From Pseudothermotoga hypogea DSM 11164 = NBRC 106472 (GTDB lineage: Bacteria; Thermotogota; Thermotogae; Thermotogales; DSM-5069), in contig NZ_CP007141.1 of NCBI RefSeq assembly GCF_000816145.1, positions 1,364,001 through 1,428,000 on the forward strand: a stretch of 64,000 nt of DNA. Reading direction: 5' to 3'. Made by a program: the position numbers and the translations under genes. This document shows positions 1 through 9,404 of this stretch, piece after piece (position 1 is the stretch's first letter; every line of letters begins with the position of its first letter). The notes under the pieces were generated by a model that saw only the letters and a list, made by a program, of their open reading frames with translations, searched no databases and was not told where the DNA came from.

Positions 1-507
1 ATATGTCCGTTCCTCGGTGTATCAAAAAAGCTTGATACAGCAGTTGGGATGGGCTTTGCCGCCACGTTCGTTTTGGTGATGTCCTCGGTGATAACGTGGT
101 TTGTGAACAAGTTGTTGGTCGTCTCGGGCCTCGAGTTTTTGAGAACGGTTTCCTTCATTTTGGTCATAGCGACCTTCGTTCAGTTCGTCGAGTTCGTCAT
201 AAAGAAGAACAGCCCAGCGCTTTACGAGGCGCTCGGTATATACCTTCCTCTGATCACGACGAACTGCATCATATTGGGCGTTGCGATACTGAACGCTCAA
301 GCAAAGTACGGCTTGCTTGAAGCGATCTTTCATGCGCTTGGCGCGGGATTGGGATTTCTCCTCGCTCTGGTGATCTTCGCAGGCATCAGAGAAAGGTTGG
401 AACTCTATGAGTTGCCAAAGTCCTTCGAGGGTCTTCCGATCGCACTCATACTGGCATCCATCATTTCGATGGCTTTCATGGGCTTTCAAGGTCTCATAAA
501 ACTGTGA
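1..507 (+). CDS. rnfA: Rnf complex subunit RnfA (5' end outside window)
   Basis: Membrane subunit of the Rnf ferredoxin:NAD+ oxidoreductase, which couples electron transfer to Na+ or H+ export. The frame is open from base 1; the first visible residues ICPFLGVSKKLDTAVGMG match the region after the first transmembrane helix of RnfA, so roughly 30 codons lie upstream and the ATG at 49 is internal. The rest is strongly hydrophobic with about five membrane segments, and the CPFLGVSKK and TTNCIILGVA stretches, containing the membrane cysteines of the RnfA/RnfE family, are visible. It ends 11 bases before rnfB, so it is the tail of an rnf operon. RnfE is the only close alternative; the following rnfB supports RnfA. 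Confidence 0.93.
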   Translation: MCPFLGVSKKLDTAVGMGFAATFVLVMSSVITWFVNKLLVVSGLEFLRTVSFILVIATFVQFVEFVIKKNSPALYEALGIYLPLITTNCIILGVAILNAQAKYGLLEAIFHALGAGLGFLLALVIFAGIRERLELYELPKSFEGLPIALILASIISMAFMGFQGLIKL

Positions 508-518
508 GGTGGTCGACG

Positions 519-806
519 ATGGTCGTTGTCTATTCAACTTTGCTCATGGCGGTCCTTGGTTTGGCTTTCGGTACCTTCCTCGCGTATGCTGCGAAGAAAT
601 TCGAGGTCAAAGAAGATCCTCGTGTTGAGTTGGTGAAGCAAGCTTTACCCGGCGCAAATTGTGGAGCCTGTGGCTATGCCGGTTGCGAGGCCTTCGCGAA
701 AGCCGTCGTTGCAGGTAAGGTCACACCGGACATGTGCACTCCTGGCAGGGCAGCCGGTGTGGCGGAAAAGATAAAGGAGATCCTGAAACAGAATGCAGCC
801 AGTTGA
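519..806 (+). CDS. rnfB: Short RnfB-like subunit with one Fe-S domain
   Basis: Electron-carrying subunit of Rnf. About 95 residues: one N-terminal transmembrane helix (residues 1-22) and a cysteine motif ANCGACGYAGCEAFA followed about 20 residues later by the fourth Cys (DMCTPG), the single 4Fe-4S domain found at the N-terminus of RnfB. The two ferredoxin-type CxxCxxC repeats that normally follow in RnfB are missing; the frame ends and dprA starts 14 bases before its stop. I prefer the ATG at 519 over the GTG at 504 because GAGGTGG at 506-512 is a well-spaced ribosome site. Either this lineage has a minimal RnfB or the ferredoxin part is encoded elsewhere. Confidence 0.85.
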   Translation: MVVVYSTLLMAVLGLAFGTFLAYAAKKFEVKEDPRVELVKQALPGANCGACGYAGCEAFAKAVVAGKVTPDMCTPGRAAGVAEKIKEILKQNAAS

Positions 807-1812
807 GATCTTTGCACTGTGGAAGTTTGGAAGGTACGATCTTGAAACTTTGAAAAATCTCAACGAGGCTTTCGACAACTTGGAAGAAGCAAGGAAAGCC
901 AAAGCTTTCCAGCTGGAGCGGATCGATTTCGATGCCGTTCAAAAGTTTGCTGATCAACAACGTAAGTTCGCCGAAAGAGTCGGAGCGAAGATCATCAGCT
1001 TCTGGGATGAAGCTTACCCGCCACTCTTGAGAGAATCTTCTTCTCCACCCGTGGTGCTCTTCTGTCTTGGGGATGAGAAACTGTTGAAGAAAGAGTGTGT
1101 CTCGATCGTCGGCACACGCAAAATGACCAGTTACGGTAAGAAGGTCTCACACGAAGTGGCCTTGGCGGTGGCGCGGGCAGGTCTGGTCGTGGTGAGTGGG
1201 CTCGCGTTCGGCATAGACAGTTGCGCGCACAGTGCGGCTCTGGAAGCTTCTGGAAAAACGATCGCGGTGCTCGGAACGGGAGTTGATGTGCCGTATCCAG
1301 CTTCGAATAGGAAGTTGTACGAAAGAATCGTCCAGGAAGGTTGTGTTGTGAGTGAGTTTCCTTTACAAACCAGGGCGTCGAAACAGAACTTTCCGATGCG
1401 CAACAGAATCATAGCTGGTTTTAGCAGAGCCACTGTGGTCATCGAGGCTCCCAAGGATAGTGGCGCGCTCATAACGGCTCGTTTCGCTGCGGACATGGGT
1501 AGAGATGTTTTCGCAGTCCCTGCCGATATAGACAGAGCTTCGAGCGAGGGTTCCAATTGGTTGTTGAGAATGGGCGCTATTCCACTCACTCATCCTTCGG
1601 AGTTGTTGGAGTATTTCAGTTTGTCGGGTGAATCCAGCCAGGAGCAGGACGAGATTTTGAAACTCTTTTCCATCGGTCCGCTGATGTTCGATGAGATAGT
1701 GAGCGTGCTCAAGATGGATCCAGCAGACGTTCTGGTGAAACTCACCGAGTACGAACTGGCTGGAAAATTGGTCAAACTTGAAGACGGACGCTATCATATT
1801 TTGGGGAGGTAG
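793..1812 (+). CDS. dprA: DNA-processing protein DprA/Smf
   Basis: Single-stranded-DNA-binding protein that loads RecA on incoming DNA during natural transformation. The 339 residues hold a short N-terminal helical region, the DprA Rossmann core (about 80-285) with SIVGTRKMTSYG, VVSGLAFGIDSCAH and the FPMRNRIIAG motif, and a C-terminal winged-helix-like domain (about 285-335, LTEYELAGKLVKLEDGRY). Length and motif order are normal. The ATG at 793 overlaps the end of rnfB and a stop-to-start gap of 6 bases leads to ackA, so the three are probably co-transcribed. Confidence 0.96.
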   Translation: MQPVEIFALWKFGRYDLETLKNLNEAFDNLEEARKAKAFQLERIDFDAVQKFADQQRKFAERVGAKIISFWDEAYPPLLRESSSPPVVLFCLGDEKLLKKECVSIVGTRKMTSYGKKVSHEVALAVARAGLVVVSGLAFGIDSCAHSAALEASGKTIAVLGTGVDVPYPASNRKLYERIVQEGCVVSEFPLQTRASKQNFPMRNRIIAGFSRATVVIEAPKDSGALITARFAADMGRDVFAVPADIDRASSEGSNWLLRMGAIPLTHPSELLEYFSLSGESSQEQDEILKLFSIGPLMFDEIVSVLKMDPADVLVKLTEYELAGKLVKLEDGRYHILGR

Positions 1813-1818
1813 ATCGCG

Positions 1819-3039
1819 TTGAAGATACTGGTTGTGAACTGTGGTAGTTCCTCTGTAAAGTATCAGTTCATCGACATGAACGGAGAGAAGGTCCTGTGCA
1901 AAGGTTTAGCTGAGAGGATCGGAATAGAAGGTGGAAGGCTCGTGCACAGGGTAAACAACGACAAACACGTCATCGAAAGGAACATGAAGGATCACGAAGA
2001 GGCTCTCAAACTGGTCCTGGACGTCCTCGTCGATCCGGAGATCGGGGTCATCAAAGATCTGTCCGAGATCGATGCGGTTGGTCACAGGGTCGTCCACGGT
2101 GCGGAGAGGTTCGCAAGCTCAGTGTTGATCGACGAAGAGGTTATGAAGGCTTTGGAAGAGAACGTTCATCTTGCACCACTTCACAATCCACCGAACATAT
2201 TGGGAATAAAAGCGATTCAGAAATTGCTACCTAAGGTTCCGAACGTGGGCGTCTTCGACACGGCGTTCCACCAGTCCATGCCCAAGAAGGCTTATCTGTA
2301 CGCTTTGCCGTACGAACTGTACGAAAAATACAGGATCAGAAGGTACGGTTTTCACGGCACGAGCCACAGGTACGTTTCCAAGAGGGCGGCGGAGATACTC
2401 GGTAGAGATTATTACGACTTCAAGGTCATCACGTGCCACTTGGGCAACGGTGCTTCCATAGCGGCCGTGAGGCATGGAAAATCTATCGACACCTCCATGG
2501 GATTCACACCACTCGAAGGCCTGGTCATGGGCACCAGATGCGGTGATATCGATCCTGCGATCGTGATTTACTTGCAGCAGAACTTGGGCATGAGCGTCGA
2601 AAAGGTCTACGATCTGCTCAACAAGAAGAGTGGAATGCTGGGCCTAACGAACAATCTCAGTTCCGACATGAGAGACATAGAGGATGCGGCCCAATCAGGT
2701 AACGAAATCGCACAGCTCGCTCTGGACATCTACGTGTACAGGATCGCCAAGTACATAGGTGCTTACGCTGCTGCGATGAACGGCGTGGACGCGATCGTGT
2801 TCACCGCTGGTGTCGGTGAGAACTCGCCTTACGTCAGGGAGAAGGTGTGCGAATATCTCGGCTTTCTCGGAGTAAAGATCGACAAACAACTGAACGATGT
2901 GAAGGGTGTGGAAAGGATCATAAGCACGCCCGATTCCAAAGTCGCCGTTCTGATCGTTCCAACCAACGAAGAACTCGTGATCGCGCGGGATACGAAGTAC
3001 ATAGTTGAGAACAAGGTGAAGGAACTCAAACTCTTTTGA
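1819..3039 (+). CDS. ackA: Acetate kinase
   Basis: Converts acetyl phosphate and ADP to acetate and ATP, the energy-yielding end step of sugar fermentation to acetate. At 406 residues it is full length, with the N-terminal phosphate-binding stretch [12 protein letters not shown], the signature [12 protein letters not shown], the [11 protein letters not shown] and [10 protein letters not shown] motifs and the late [14 protein letters not shown] motif of the ASKHA fold. The start is a TTG, chosen because GGGGAGGT lies 8 bases upstream and no ATG fits the N-terminal alignment. Its 3' end overlaps the convergent methyltransferase gene by 14 bases, so no separate terminator is seen. Confidence 0.98.
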   Translation: MKILVVNCGSSSVKYQFIDMNGEKVLCKGLAERIGIEGGRLVHRVNNDKHVIERNMKDHEEALKLVLDVLVDPEIGVIKDLSEIDAVGHRVVHGAERFASSVLIDEEVMKALEENVHLAPLHNPPNILGIKAIQKLLPKVPNVGVFDTAFHQSMPKKAYLYALPYELYEKYRIRRYGFHGTSHRYVSKRAAEILGRDYYDFKVITCHLGNGASIAAVRHGKSIDTSMGFTPLEGLVMGTRCGDIDPAIVIYLQQNLGMSVEKVYDLLNKKSGMLGLTNNLSSDMRDIEDAAQSGNEIAQLALDIYVYRIAKYIGAYAAAMNGVDAIVFTAGVGENSPYVREKVCEYLGFLGVKIDKQLNDVKGVERIISTPDSKVAVLIVPTNEELVIARDTKYIVENKVKELKLF

Positions 3040-3712
3040 GCACGATCGGGGGTTCGAGCCTCAGGCCGATACCCCCGTTCTTGACGCCTTCAACGATCGT
3101 GAGCACGGCATGTCTTTTGGGGTCGCCGTAGACAGGTACGAGCCTTTTGGACTGCAGCTTTCGTTTGACGAACTCATTCAACCAGAACATGAGATAGTCG
3201 CAGGACAAAACGAAGATGAATTTGCCCCTGTTTTTCAAAAGATAAGCCGTGGCCTCGACGAAGGATGTAGCTTCATCGAAGCTTGCGGATCTGCCTTCAC
3301 TCCTCAACTTCGAAGGACTCGGAACGCCTGCAAGATGGTGGGGAGGATTGGATACCACGAGATCGAACTGCTCGGCGTCGAAGAGTTCTTTCACCCGTTG
3401 GCACGTTGCATTGTGGATGAACATTTTGTTTTCGAGAGAGTTCATCCTGACTGTCTCACGTGCCAACTCGGCCAAGAATTGATTCTTTTCAACGCAGTGA
3501 ACCAGAATATCGTGGTTCATGGCGAGAAACGCCGAGACGATGCCCGTACCACAGCCCAGCTCGATCACCAGATCGTTTTTCTTAGGTCTTGTGTACCATG
3601 CGAGCAGAGTGGATGCGTGTGTCGGTCTGTGATCTTTACTGACGTCTGGGATACGGACGTGCCTCAGCAGGTCCGGATCGAACTCATTTCTCGTTGACCT
3701 CGACGAGCCCAA
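3026..3712 (-). CDS. Class I SAM-dependent methyltransferase, TrmN6-like
   Basis: Probable N6-adenine methyltransferase of the YfiC/TrmN6 (tRNA1Val A37) type. Visible features are the SAM loop [16 protein letters not shown], an acidic residue at the end of the next strand (VHCVEKN) and the catalytic [10 protein letters not shown], an NPPY-class motif with His in place of the usual Tyr/Phe. About 228 residues from the TTG at 3712; the frame stays open to 3763, but that start would overlap the upstream gene by 80 bases and add a low-complexity Arg/Ser-rich tail, so the TTG, preceded by GGAG, is preferred. The true RNA target cannot be told from sequence. It is last in a minus-strand run starting at the MFS gene or before. 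Confidence 0.8.
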   Translation of the reverse strand: MGSSRSTRNEFDPDLLRHVRIPDVSKDHRPTHASTLLAWYTRPKKNDLVIELGCGTGIVSAFLAMNHDILVHCVEKNQFLAELARETVRMNSLENKMFIHNATCQRVKELFDAEQFDLVVSNPPHHLAGVPSPSKLRSEGRSASFDEATSFVEATAYLLKNRGKFIFVLSCDYLMFWLNEFVKRKLQSKRLVPVYGDPKRHAVLTIVEGVKNGGIGLRLEPPIVLKRV

Positions 3713-5261
3713 ACTTCTCCGTCCCCCCAAGGACCTGAGTCTTCGAGAATGTGAATTTGGCATCTCTTAACTGTAAGGCTTTTGTTCCGGCAAGAACAGA
3801 TGCGAAACTGTCTATCACGGAATAACCGCTCGCTACGACAGCGGTGTCTGCGTTGATCTGTGTGCTTCTCACACGAAGTTTGGAGAAGTTCTCCACATTC
3901 ACGCCGATCTTTCCACTGATCCAGCTGTCGATGGTTTCGAGTATCGAAAGGTCCGACACAGAAACTGCGGTCTTTGTTGAATAGATCGAGCAGGAATACA
4001 TCCTCACTCGACTGCCTCGAGAAACTTTCAGCTGAGACATCTTCGAGTTCATGATGATGGCATCGCCACAGTTGAGAAGCTCCAAGGTACCAAAGTTTGA
4101 CGAATCAATCCACAACTTTCTGACGTTGTCGATGATCATTTGGGAAGCCTTGACATTCTTCAGGGCAGTCAAGAAGGATCTGTTGATCTCGAGTTTCGCT
4201 TTCGAAAGATCCACATCTGAGAGCCACAACGTTGTTGCACCATCCACCGAAACGTTCGTTTCGATCGTCGCACCGGTTGCGATGAGTTTACCGGATTCCA
4301 CGACCAAAAGGTTTCCCGATCCCGTAACTTTCGCACCTCGCTCCAGAAGAAGTGTTCCACGCACTATGAGTTCACAGCCGCTGTTTATTCTCAGAGTGGA
4401 GCCTGCTTTCAAAATGACTGTCTGTTCTGGAGGCACGACGACCCTGCCGAAGACGGTGTGTTCTGAGGAGAGAGAACAACTGTCGTTGAGATTCATGAGA
4501 ATGGGATTCTGGTGCTGAAGAAATTCCATTTCTTTGTAGTACAGAACAGGAATACTCTCGTTCGAGGCTGCATCCAGATCGCACACGAACGCGAGCTGTT
4601 CTTCCAGGTTGCTGGATTTTGTCTCGTAGGTTTCGATCGATCCGTCTTGAACGATGTAAACTCTGTGAGTGCGGTCCGAAACGATCCTTCCCTGACTGAA
4701 CTGTGGTGGACGCGGTGGGGTCGGCACCACAAAGAACCTGTAGGTTTGATCGACGACGTTCGATCCGCTGTCTCTACAAACGATCCTCAACCTTCTCTCG
4801 CCCGAGTGCATGAAAAAGGTGTCGAGCAGCAGTTTTCCTCCTTTCGGAGGATCGATCCTGACACCATCAAGATAGACGTTGTAACGCAACGATTCTGGAT
4901 CATCCCAGTCGTCTTCCGCGAAGACTTCCAGCGTCAGTTTTCCAAGTGGTACGTAGTAACTTGGAACCTTCAGTCTCACCTTTGGTGCTCTGTCTTTGCT
5001 GGCATCTATGTACAAACGAACAGGCGAGGCCCTCACACCATTTTTGATGGGCGTGAGGACCAGCGTCGTGTTGTAGTTTTTCCTCCAAGGAATGTTCAGC
5101 TGAGAAACGGGCAAAATGACTTTCTTTCCATCGATCTCCAACTCGACCTCGTCGTAGGTTTCAAGGCCCACGATGAGCAACTGCGAATTCTTGAACTGAT
5201 AGCTCACCGCAGCGAGCACCAAACAGCTCGTGAAGAGCAAAAATAAGGTCAGGTTTCTCAT
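3684..5261 (-). CDS. Secreted right-handed beta-helix protein, function unknown
   Basis: 525 residues with a clear signal peptide (MRNLTLFLLFTSCLVLAAVS). The first half has two beta-sandwich-like segments; from about residue 275 there are short strand repeats rich in Val, Ile, Asn and Ser with LRINSGCELIVRG-type rungs, typical of a parallel beta-helix. I see no pectate-lyase or glycosidase catalytic motif, so a surface or outer-sheath (toga) role is as likely as an enzyme. It overlaps the start of the ABC exporter gene upstream by 4 bases and the methyltransferase downstream, so it sits inside an operon. No close family is recognised. Confidence 0.75.
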   Translation of the reverse strand: MRNLTLFLLFTSCLVLAAVSYQFKNSQLLIVGLETYDEVELEIDGKKVILPVSQLNIPWRKNYNTTLVLTPIKNGVRASPVRLYIDASKDRAPKVRLKVPSYYVPLGKLTLEVFAEDDWDDPESLRYNVYLDGVRIDPPKGGKLLLDTFFMHSGERRLRIVCRDSGSNVVDQTYRFFVVPTPPRPPQFSQGRIVSDRTHRVYIVQDGSIETYETKSSNLEEQLAFVCDLDAASNESIPVLYYKEMEFLQHQNPILMNLNDSCSLSSEHTVFGRVVVPPEQTVILKAGSTLRINSGCELIVRGTLLLERGAKVTGSGNLLVVESGKLIATGATIETNVSVDGATTLWLSDVDLSKAKLEINRSFLTALKNVKASQMIIDNVRKLWIDSSNFGTLELLNCGDAIIMNSKMSQLKVSRGSRVRMYSCSIYSTKTAVSVSDLSILETIDSWISGKIGVNVENFSKLRVRSTQINADTAVVASGYSVIDSFASVLAGTKALQLRDAKFTFSKTQVLGGTEKFGLVEVNEK

Positions 5262-6985
5262 GCTTCGAGCTCCTCTTCGATCATCTGGCGTTTGAACATG
5301 CGCGCGTACAAACCGTCCAGATTCATCAGTTCTTCGTGCGTGCCCTTCTCGACGATCACGCCGTTGTCGAGTACGATTATCAGATCGGCATCTCTGAGCA
5401 CCTTCAGTCTGTGCGTTATGATGATCATGGTCTTTTGCTTGAACTGGCTCCTCAGCGAGTCTATGATCTTTTCCTCCGTTTCGGGATCGACCGCAGAGAG
5501 ACAGTCGTCGAACACGAGCACGTCTTTGTTTTCGTACAGCGCACGGGCGATGGTGACTCTTTGTCTCTGTCCACCGGAGAGCGTGACTCCCCTCTCACCG
5601 ACCACGGTGTCGTAACCTTCTGGGAACTTCACTATCTCATCGTGAACGGCGGCAAGTTTCGCGCATTCGATGACTCTTTCCATATCGATATCTTCTTGAG
5701 CGAAAGCTATGTTCTTCTTTATCTGGTCCGAGAACAGGAAAGACTCCTGTGGGACGAAGGCTATCAGACTGCGTATGTTCTCGGAAGCGATATCGTTTAT
5801 GTCCACATCGTTGATGAAGATCTTGCCACGTTCCACCGGATAAAGCTTTGCCAGGAGTTTCACGATCGTAGACTTACCGCTACCCACCGTGCCAACGATC
5901 CCGACCATCTCACCTTTCTTTATCGAGAAACTTACGCACTTCAACACATCCCTCTGGCTCGAGGGGTATCTGTAGGTCAGATCAACAAAGCTTATCGTTT
6001 CGATGCGATCGATCTTCACAGGATTTTTCGGCTCTTCAACCTGGGGCATCTCTTTCATTACCTGCATGATTCTCTTGTAAGAAGCCCTGCCACTTTGAAT
6101 TACGTTGAGGACCCAACCCAGAGCCATCATGGGCCAGGTCAGCATGCCCAGATAGGAGTTGAAGGCGATGAACTCACCAAGGCTGACCTCGCTCCGCACC
6201 ACCATTGGACCACCGAAAAACAACGCAAAAGCGTGTGCCAGGGATGCCAGGAAAATCATCAGAGGGAAGAACACCGATGAGACCTTCGCCAAGGATATGC
6301 CCGCCCTGTAGTTGTTCCAGGATCTGTCTCTGAACATTTCCCAGAACTTTTCGTCCGCAGCGAAACTCTTGACGATCCTTATCCCGGAGATCGTCTCCTC
6401 GGTCAGCTCGCTCACTGCGGAGAACTGGTTCTGCACTTCCATGAATCTGTTGTGGATGATCCTACCGAAGAAGAGCGCAACCAGCGCGAGCGCTGGTAGC
6501 GGTATCGAAGCGAGCCAGGTGAGTTTCCAACTCACCGTGCGACCCATGAAGAGAACCGTCATGATCGCCATGAAAGTCGCATCCACCGTCATGACGACCC
6601 CTTGAGCGAGCGCCATTCGGACGGCTTGAAGATCGTTCGTGAACCTGGCCATCAGATCGCCACTTCTCGTTCTATCGAAGTAACCCGGAGAGAGCGAAAG
6701 CAGTTTGTCGAACAGGGTCTTTCTGGCAAGGTATTCGAATCGTCTCGCGTTACCTATGATGAAATACCTCCAAAAGAAACGCATGATGGCTATCGCCAGG
6801 GCGATGCCTACGATCCAGCTGACCATCACGGTGACGAAACCCATCGTGGGCTGTTCAGATCTGAGATGGTCCACAACCCGCCCTATGAACCTGGGGATGT
6901 ACAATTGCAGAAGATCAACAACGATCAGAGTTAAAATGCCTGTAAGGTATCTGTACCAGTATTTCTTTATGAAATCCAGAAGCAC
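5258..6985 (-). CDS. ABC exporter half-transporter with atypical Walker B
   Basis: Fused membrane and ATPase domains of a type IV (B-family) multidrug or lipid exporter. Residues 1-310 carry six membrane helices; the nucleotide-binding domain follows with Walker A GTVGSGKST, signature LSGGQRQRVTIARAL and the H-loop ITHRL. Walker B reads VLVFDDCLSAVDP, with Asp where the catalytic Glu normally sits, as in the degenerate half of heterodimeric exporters such as TM287 or MdlA. No partner half-transporter is nearby. The GTG at 6985, behind GGAAGGTGAT that overlaps the aminotransferase stop, is preferred over the TTG at 7000. Substrate unknown. Confidence 0.9.
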   Translation of the reverse strand: MLLDFIKKYWYRYLTGILTLIVVDLLQLYIPRFIGRVVDHLRSEQPTMGFVTVMVSWIVGIALAIAIMRFFWRYFIIGNARRFEYLARKTLFDKLLSLSPGYFDRTRSGDLMARFTNDLQAVRMALAQGVVMTVDATFMAIMTVLFMGRTVSWKLTWLASIPLPALALVALFFGRIIHNRFMEVQNQFSAVSELTEETISGIRIVKSFAADEKFWEMFRDRSWNNYRAGISLAKVSSVFFPLMIFLASLAHAFALFFGGPMVVRSEVSLGEFIAFNSYLGMLTWPMMALGWVLNVIQSGRASYKRIMQVMKEMPQVEEPKNPVKIDRIETISFVDLTYRYPSSQRDVLKCVSFSIKKGEMVGIVGTVGSGKSTIVKLLAKLYPVERGKIFINDVDINDIASENIRSLIAFVPQESFLFSDQIKKNIAFAQEDIDMERVIECAKLAAVHDEIVKFPEGYDTVVGERGVTLSGGQRQRVTIARALYENKDVLVFDDCLSAVDPETEEKIIDSLRSQFKQKTMIIITHRLKVLRDADLIIVLDNGVIVEKGTHEELMNLDGLYARMFKRQMIEEELEA

Positions 6986-6989
6986 GCGA

Positions 6990-8129
6990 TCACCTTCCAA
7001 CGAAATTCTTCATCCTCTTGACCCCTTCGATCAGGTTCTCCTCGCTCGTTGCGAAAGAAAGTCTTGCAAAACCGGGTGCGTTGAACGCAGAGCCCGGTAC
7101 CAGAGCGACATGGGCTTGCTGCAAAAGTTTGGTGCAGAAGCGCACATCATCCTCGTCGAACTCGCTCACGTTGACGAGCACGTAGAACGCTCCGCTGGGT
7201 CGAACGAAACTGAATCCAGCCTCTTTAAGTAGCTCGCACACCAGATCCCGTCGCTGTCTGAACCTTTCGAACATGTAACTCGTGTCCACGTCGAAGGCCC
7301 TCAACGCGGCGTACTGGGCAACGGTGTTTATGTTCGAAGTGGTGTGCGCCTGAACCTTTGCCGCCGCCTTCGCGATCTCGATCGGTGCCACAAGATACCC
7401 CACACGCCAGCCGGTCATGGAGTGAGATTTCGAAAAGGCGTTCACGAGCGCGACGTTGTTTCCTTGCGAAATGCTGTACATGGAGGCGTACTCTCCATCG
7501 TAAACCAGACAGTCGTACACTTCGTCCGAGATGATGAATATGCCTTTCTCGATCGAAAGCGCGTGTATCTGTCTCAGCAAATCGGCATCGTACACGACTC
7601 CCGTCGGGTTGTTTGGGCTGTTCAGCACGAGCACCTTCGTTCTGGGAGTGATCGCGCTCTCTATCTGTTCGATCGAGGGTTTGAAGTTGTTTTCAAAGCT
7701 CGTTTTCACGTGCACAGCTTTTCCTCCGAGAATGCGAACCATCGGTTCGTAACTGACCCAGGACGGGTCTATGATGATAACCTCGTCGTTTTCCTGTATT
7801 AGTGCCGCAAGGCAGTTGTAGATCGCCTGTTTTCCACCATTCGTCACGATCACCTGCTCCATGGTGCAAGGAACCTTGTGCCTTTCTGAAACGTGCTTAG
7901 CGATCCTTTCTCTCAGCTGTGGGATACCCGAAGAGTCCGTGTACTTGGTCAGACCAGCCTTCAGAGCTTCTATCGCCGCTTCCACTATGGGCTGTGGCGT
8001 TGGAAAGTCGGGTTCGCCCGCCGTGAGGTTAACCACGTCGATACCTTTTTGTTTCATCGACTGCGCCAGAGCATTGATCTCGAGCGTTTTTGAACCCGCA
8101 ATGTTCTTGATCCTTTCCGAAACGTTCAT
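6990..8129 (-). CDS. aspC: Aspartate/aromatic aminotransferase, class I
   Basis: PLP-dependent transaminase of fold type I, 379 residues. Seen are the N-terminal substrate clamp region (VNLTAGEPDFPTP), the LNSPNNPTG motif with its Asn, SDEVYDCLVYD carrying the Asp/Tyr that bind PLP, the PLP lysine in NAFSKSHSMTGWRVGY, and the carboxylate-binding Arg near the end (FARLSFA). This is the thermophilic aspartate aminotransferase subgroup (I-gamma type). It lies between the MFS gene and the ABC exporter, close-spaced but with no obvious functional link. Exact amino-acid preference is not decided by sequence. Confidence 0.93.
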   Translation of the reverse strand: MNVSERIKNIAGSKTLEINALAQSMKQKGIDVVNLTAGEPDFPTPQPIVEAAIEALKAGLTKYTDSSGIPQLRERIAKHVSERHKVPCTMEQVIVTNGGKQAIYNCLAALIQENDEVIIIDPSWVSYEPMVRILGGKAVHVKTSFENNFKPSIEQIESAITPRTKVLVLNSPNNPTGVVYDADLLRQIHALSIEKGIFIISDEVYDCLVYDGEYASMYSISQGNNVALVNAFSKSHSMTGWRVGYLVAPIEIAKAAAKVQAHTTSNINTVAQYAALRAFDVDTSYMFERFRQRRDLVCELLKEAGFSFVRPSGAFYVLVNVSEFDEDDVRFCTKLLQQAHVALVPGSAFNAPGFARLSFATSEENLIEGVKRMKNFVGR

Positions 8130-8142
8130 CCAATTCCTCCCT

Positions 8143-9399
8143 TCAGCTCTCGGCCCTTTCTCCCCTTCTCACAAAGCCCATCGTCACGTAAGAAGTCACC
8201 AGGAATACTATTGAAAACACGAAAAGCGAACCATAACCTGCCAGATCTATGAAAGCGCCCGCAAGGGGTGGTGCGACGATGTTGGCGGCCATCGAGAAGA
8301 AGTAGTACAGACCGGTGTAACCACCGACCTTCTCGGATCTGGTCATGTCGACCACCATGGGCAAAGAGTTCACGTTCACCAGCGCCCACCCAGCACCGCT
8401 GATCGCAAAGACGAGATAGAAGAGAAACAAAAGCGCAGAATCCCTCAACAGGCGCGAGAATACGACGGCGATGAGCAAACACACGACTATGATCGTGAGT
8501 CCAAGCCTTATGGTTTTCTTCCTGCCGAGTCTTGCTCCTATGAAGCCAGAGGGCAAAGCGAAGATCATGAAAGACAAGGAAAAAACTCCCAAGACGAGCG
8601 CTCCCGTGCTCTCACTTATGTTCATGTGAAACTTTGCATAGCTGGTGAAAAAGGTTTCGATCGCGTTGAATCCAACAAACCAGAGGAATATGGAGGCGAG
8701 CATCATCATCAAACTCTTTTCCTTCGAGGCGAACACGTCGCGTAGATTCTCTCTTAGTTCTTTCGAACCCCTTCTAAGCGTGTCTGAGACATTCAATTTT
8801 TCATTTTTGACTCTATACTGTGAAGGTTCATCAACAAAGAGTACGACCAGAAGGTTGGCCAGGAGCATCAGAGCGGCACCGGCAAGAAACGGATAAGCTT
8901 TGTTCGCATCGTAGAGAGGCTTGCCCGCGAAATAAGCCAAAAGCGCCCCAAAACCTCCCATGAAGTTGATGATCCCGTTAGCCTGACTGCGCTTCTCAGA
9001 CGGGGTTATGTCTGGCATGAAGGCGATCAGGGGAGATCTGAAGAGCGCCATCGAGAAGTTCATCAGGATGATGACGAACATCATGAGCGCGAGCGAACCA
9101 AGGTCCTTGCATAGAGGTATCAATGCGAAGAAGAGAGCTCCAAGTGGAGCACCAGCGAGTATGTAAGGCTTTCTCCGTCCAATTCTCGTCCTTGTCTGAT
9201 CGCTCAGTGTTCCTATGAACGGCAACATGAAGATGGCGAAGAAGTTATCGATCGTCATGATGAGACCTATGAGAAACGATGGCAGGGCGAAGTCTTTAAG
9301 AAAAATGGGCACATAAGCGTTGTACAGTGGCCACAGCACGCTTATTCCAAAAAACCCTAACCCCAGTAGATACACCTTCCAGTACTTGAAATCTTCCAC
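8143..9399 (-). CDS. MFS/GPH-type sugar or solute permease
   Basis: About 418 residues with 12 predicted membrane segments. SDQTRTRIGRRKPYIL between helices 2 and 3 is the GPH/sucrose-maltose permease form of the MFS A motif, so a disaccharide or glycoside:cation symporter is the best guess. The frame is open to an ATG at 9522, but that would overlap most of the end of the upstream gene; the GTG at 9399 follows GGGGGTGA, which also forms the stop region of the upstream gene, and gives a normal short cytoplasmic tail (EDFKYWKVYLLGLGFFG). Translationally coupled to the BtuF-like gene. Confidence 0.86.
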   Translation of the reverse strand: MEDFKYWKVYLLGLGFFGISVLWPLYNAYVPIFLKDFALPSFLIGLIMTIDNFFAIFMLPFIGTLSDQTRTRIGRRKPYILAGAPLGALFFALIPLCKDLGSLALMMFVIILMNFSMALFRSPLIAFMPDITPSEKRSQANGIINFMGGFGALLAYFAGKPLYDANKAYPFLAGAALMLLANLLVVLFVDEPSQYRVKNEKLNVSDTLRRGSKELRENLRDVFASKEKSLMMMLASIFLWFVGFNAIETFFTSYAKFHMNISESTGALVLGVFSLSFMIFALPSGFIGARLGRKKTIRLGLTIIVVCLLIAVVFSRLLRDSALLFLFYLVFAISGAGWALVNVNSLPMVVDMTRSEKVGGYTGLYYFFSMAANIVAPPLAGAFIDLAGYGSLFVFSIVFLVTSYVTMGFVRRGERAES

Positions 9400-9404
9400 G
9401 AGGT

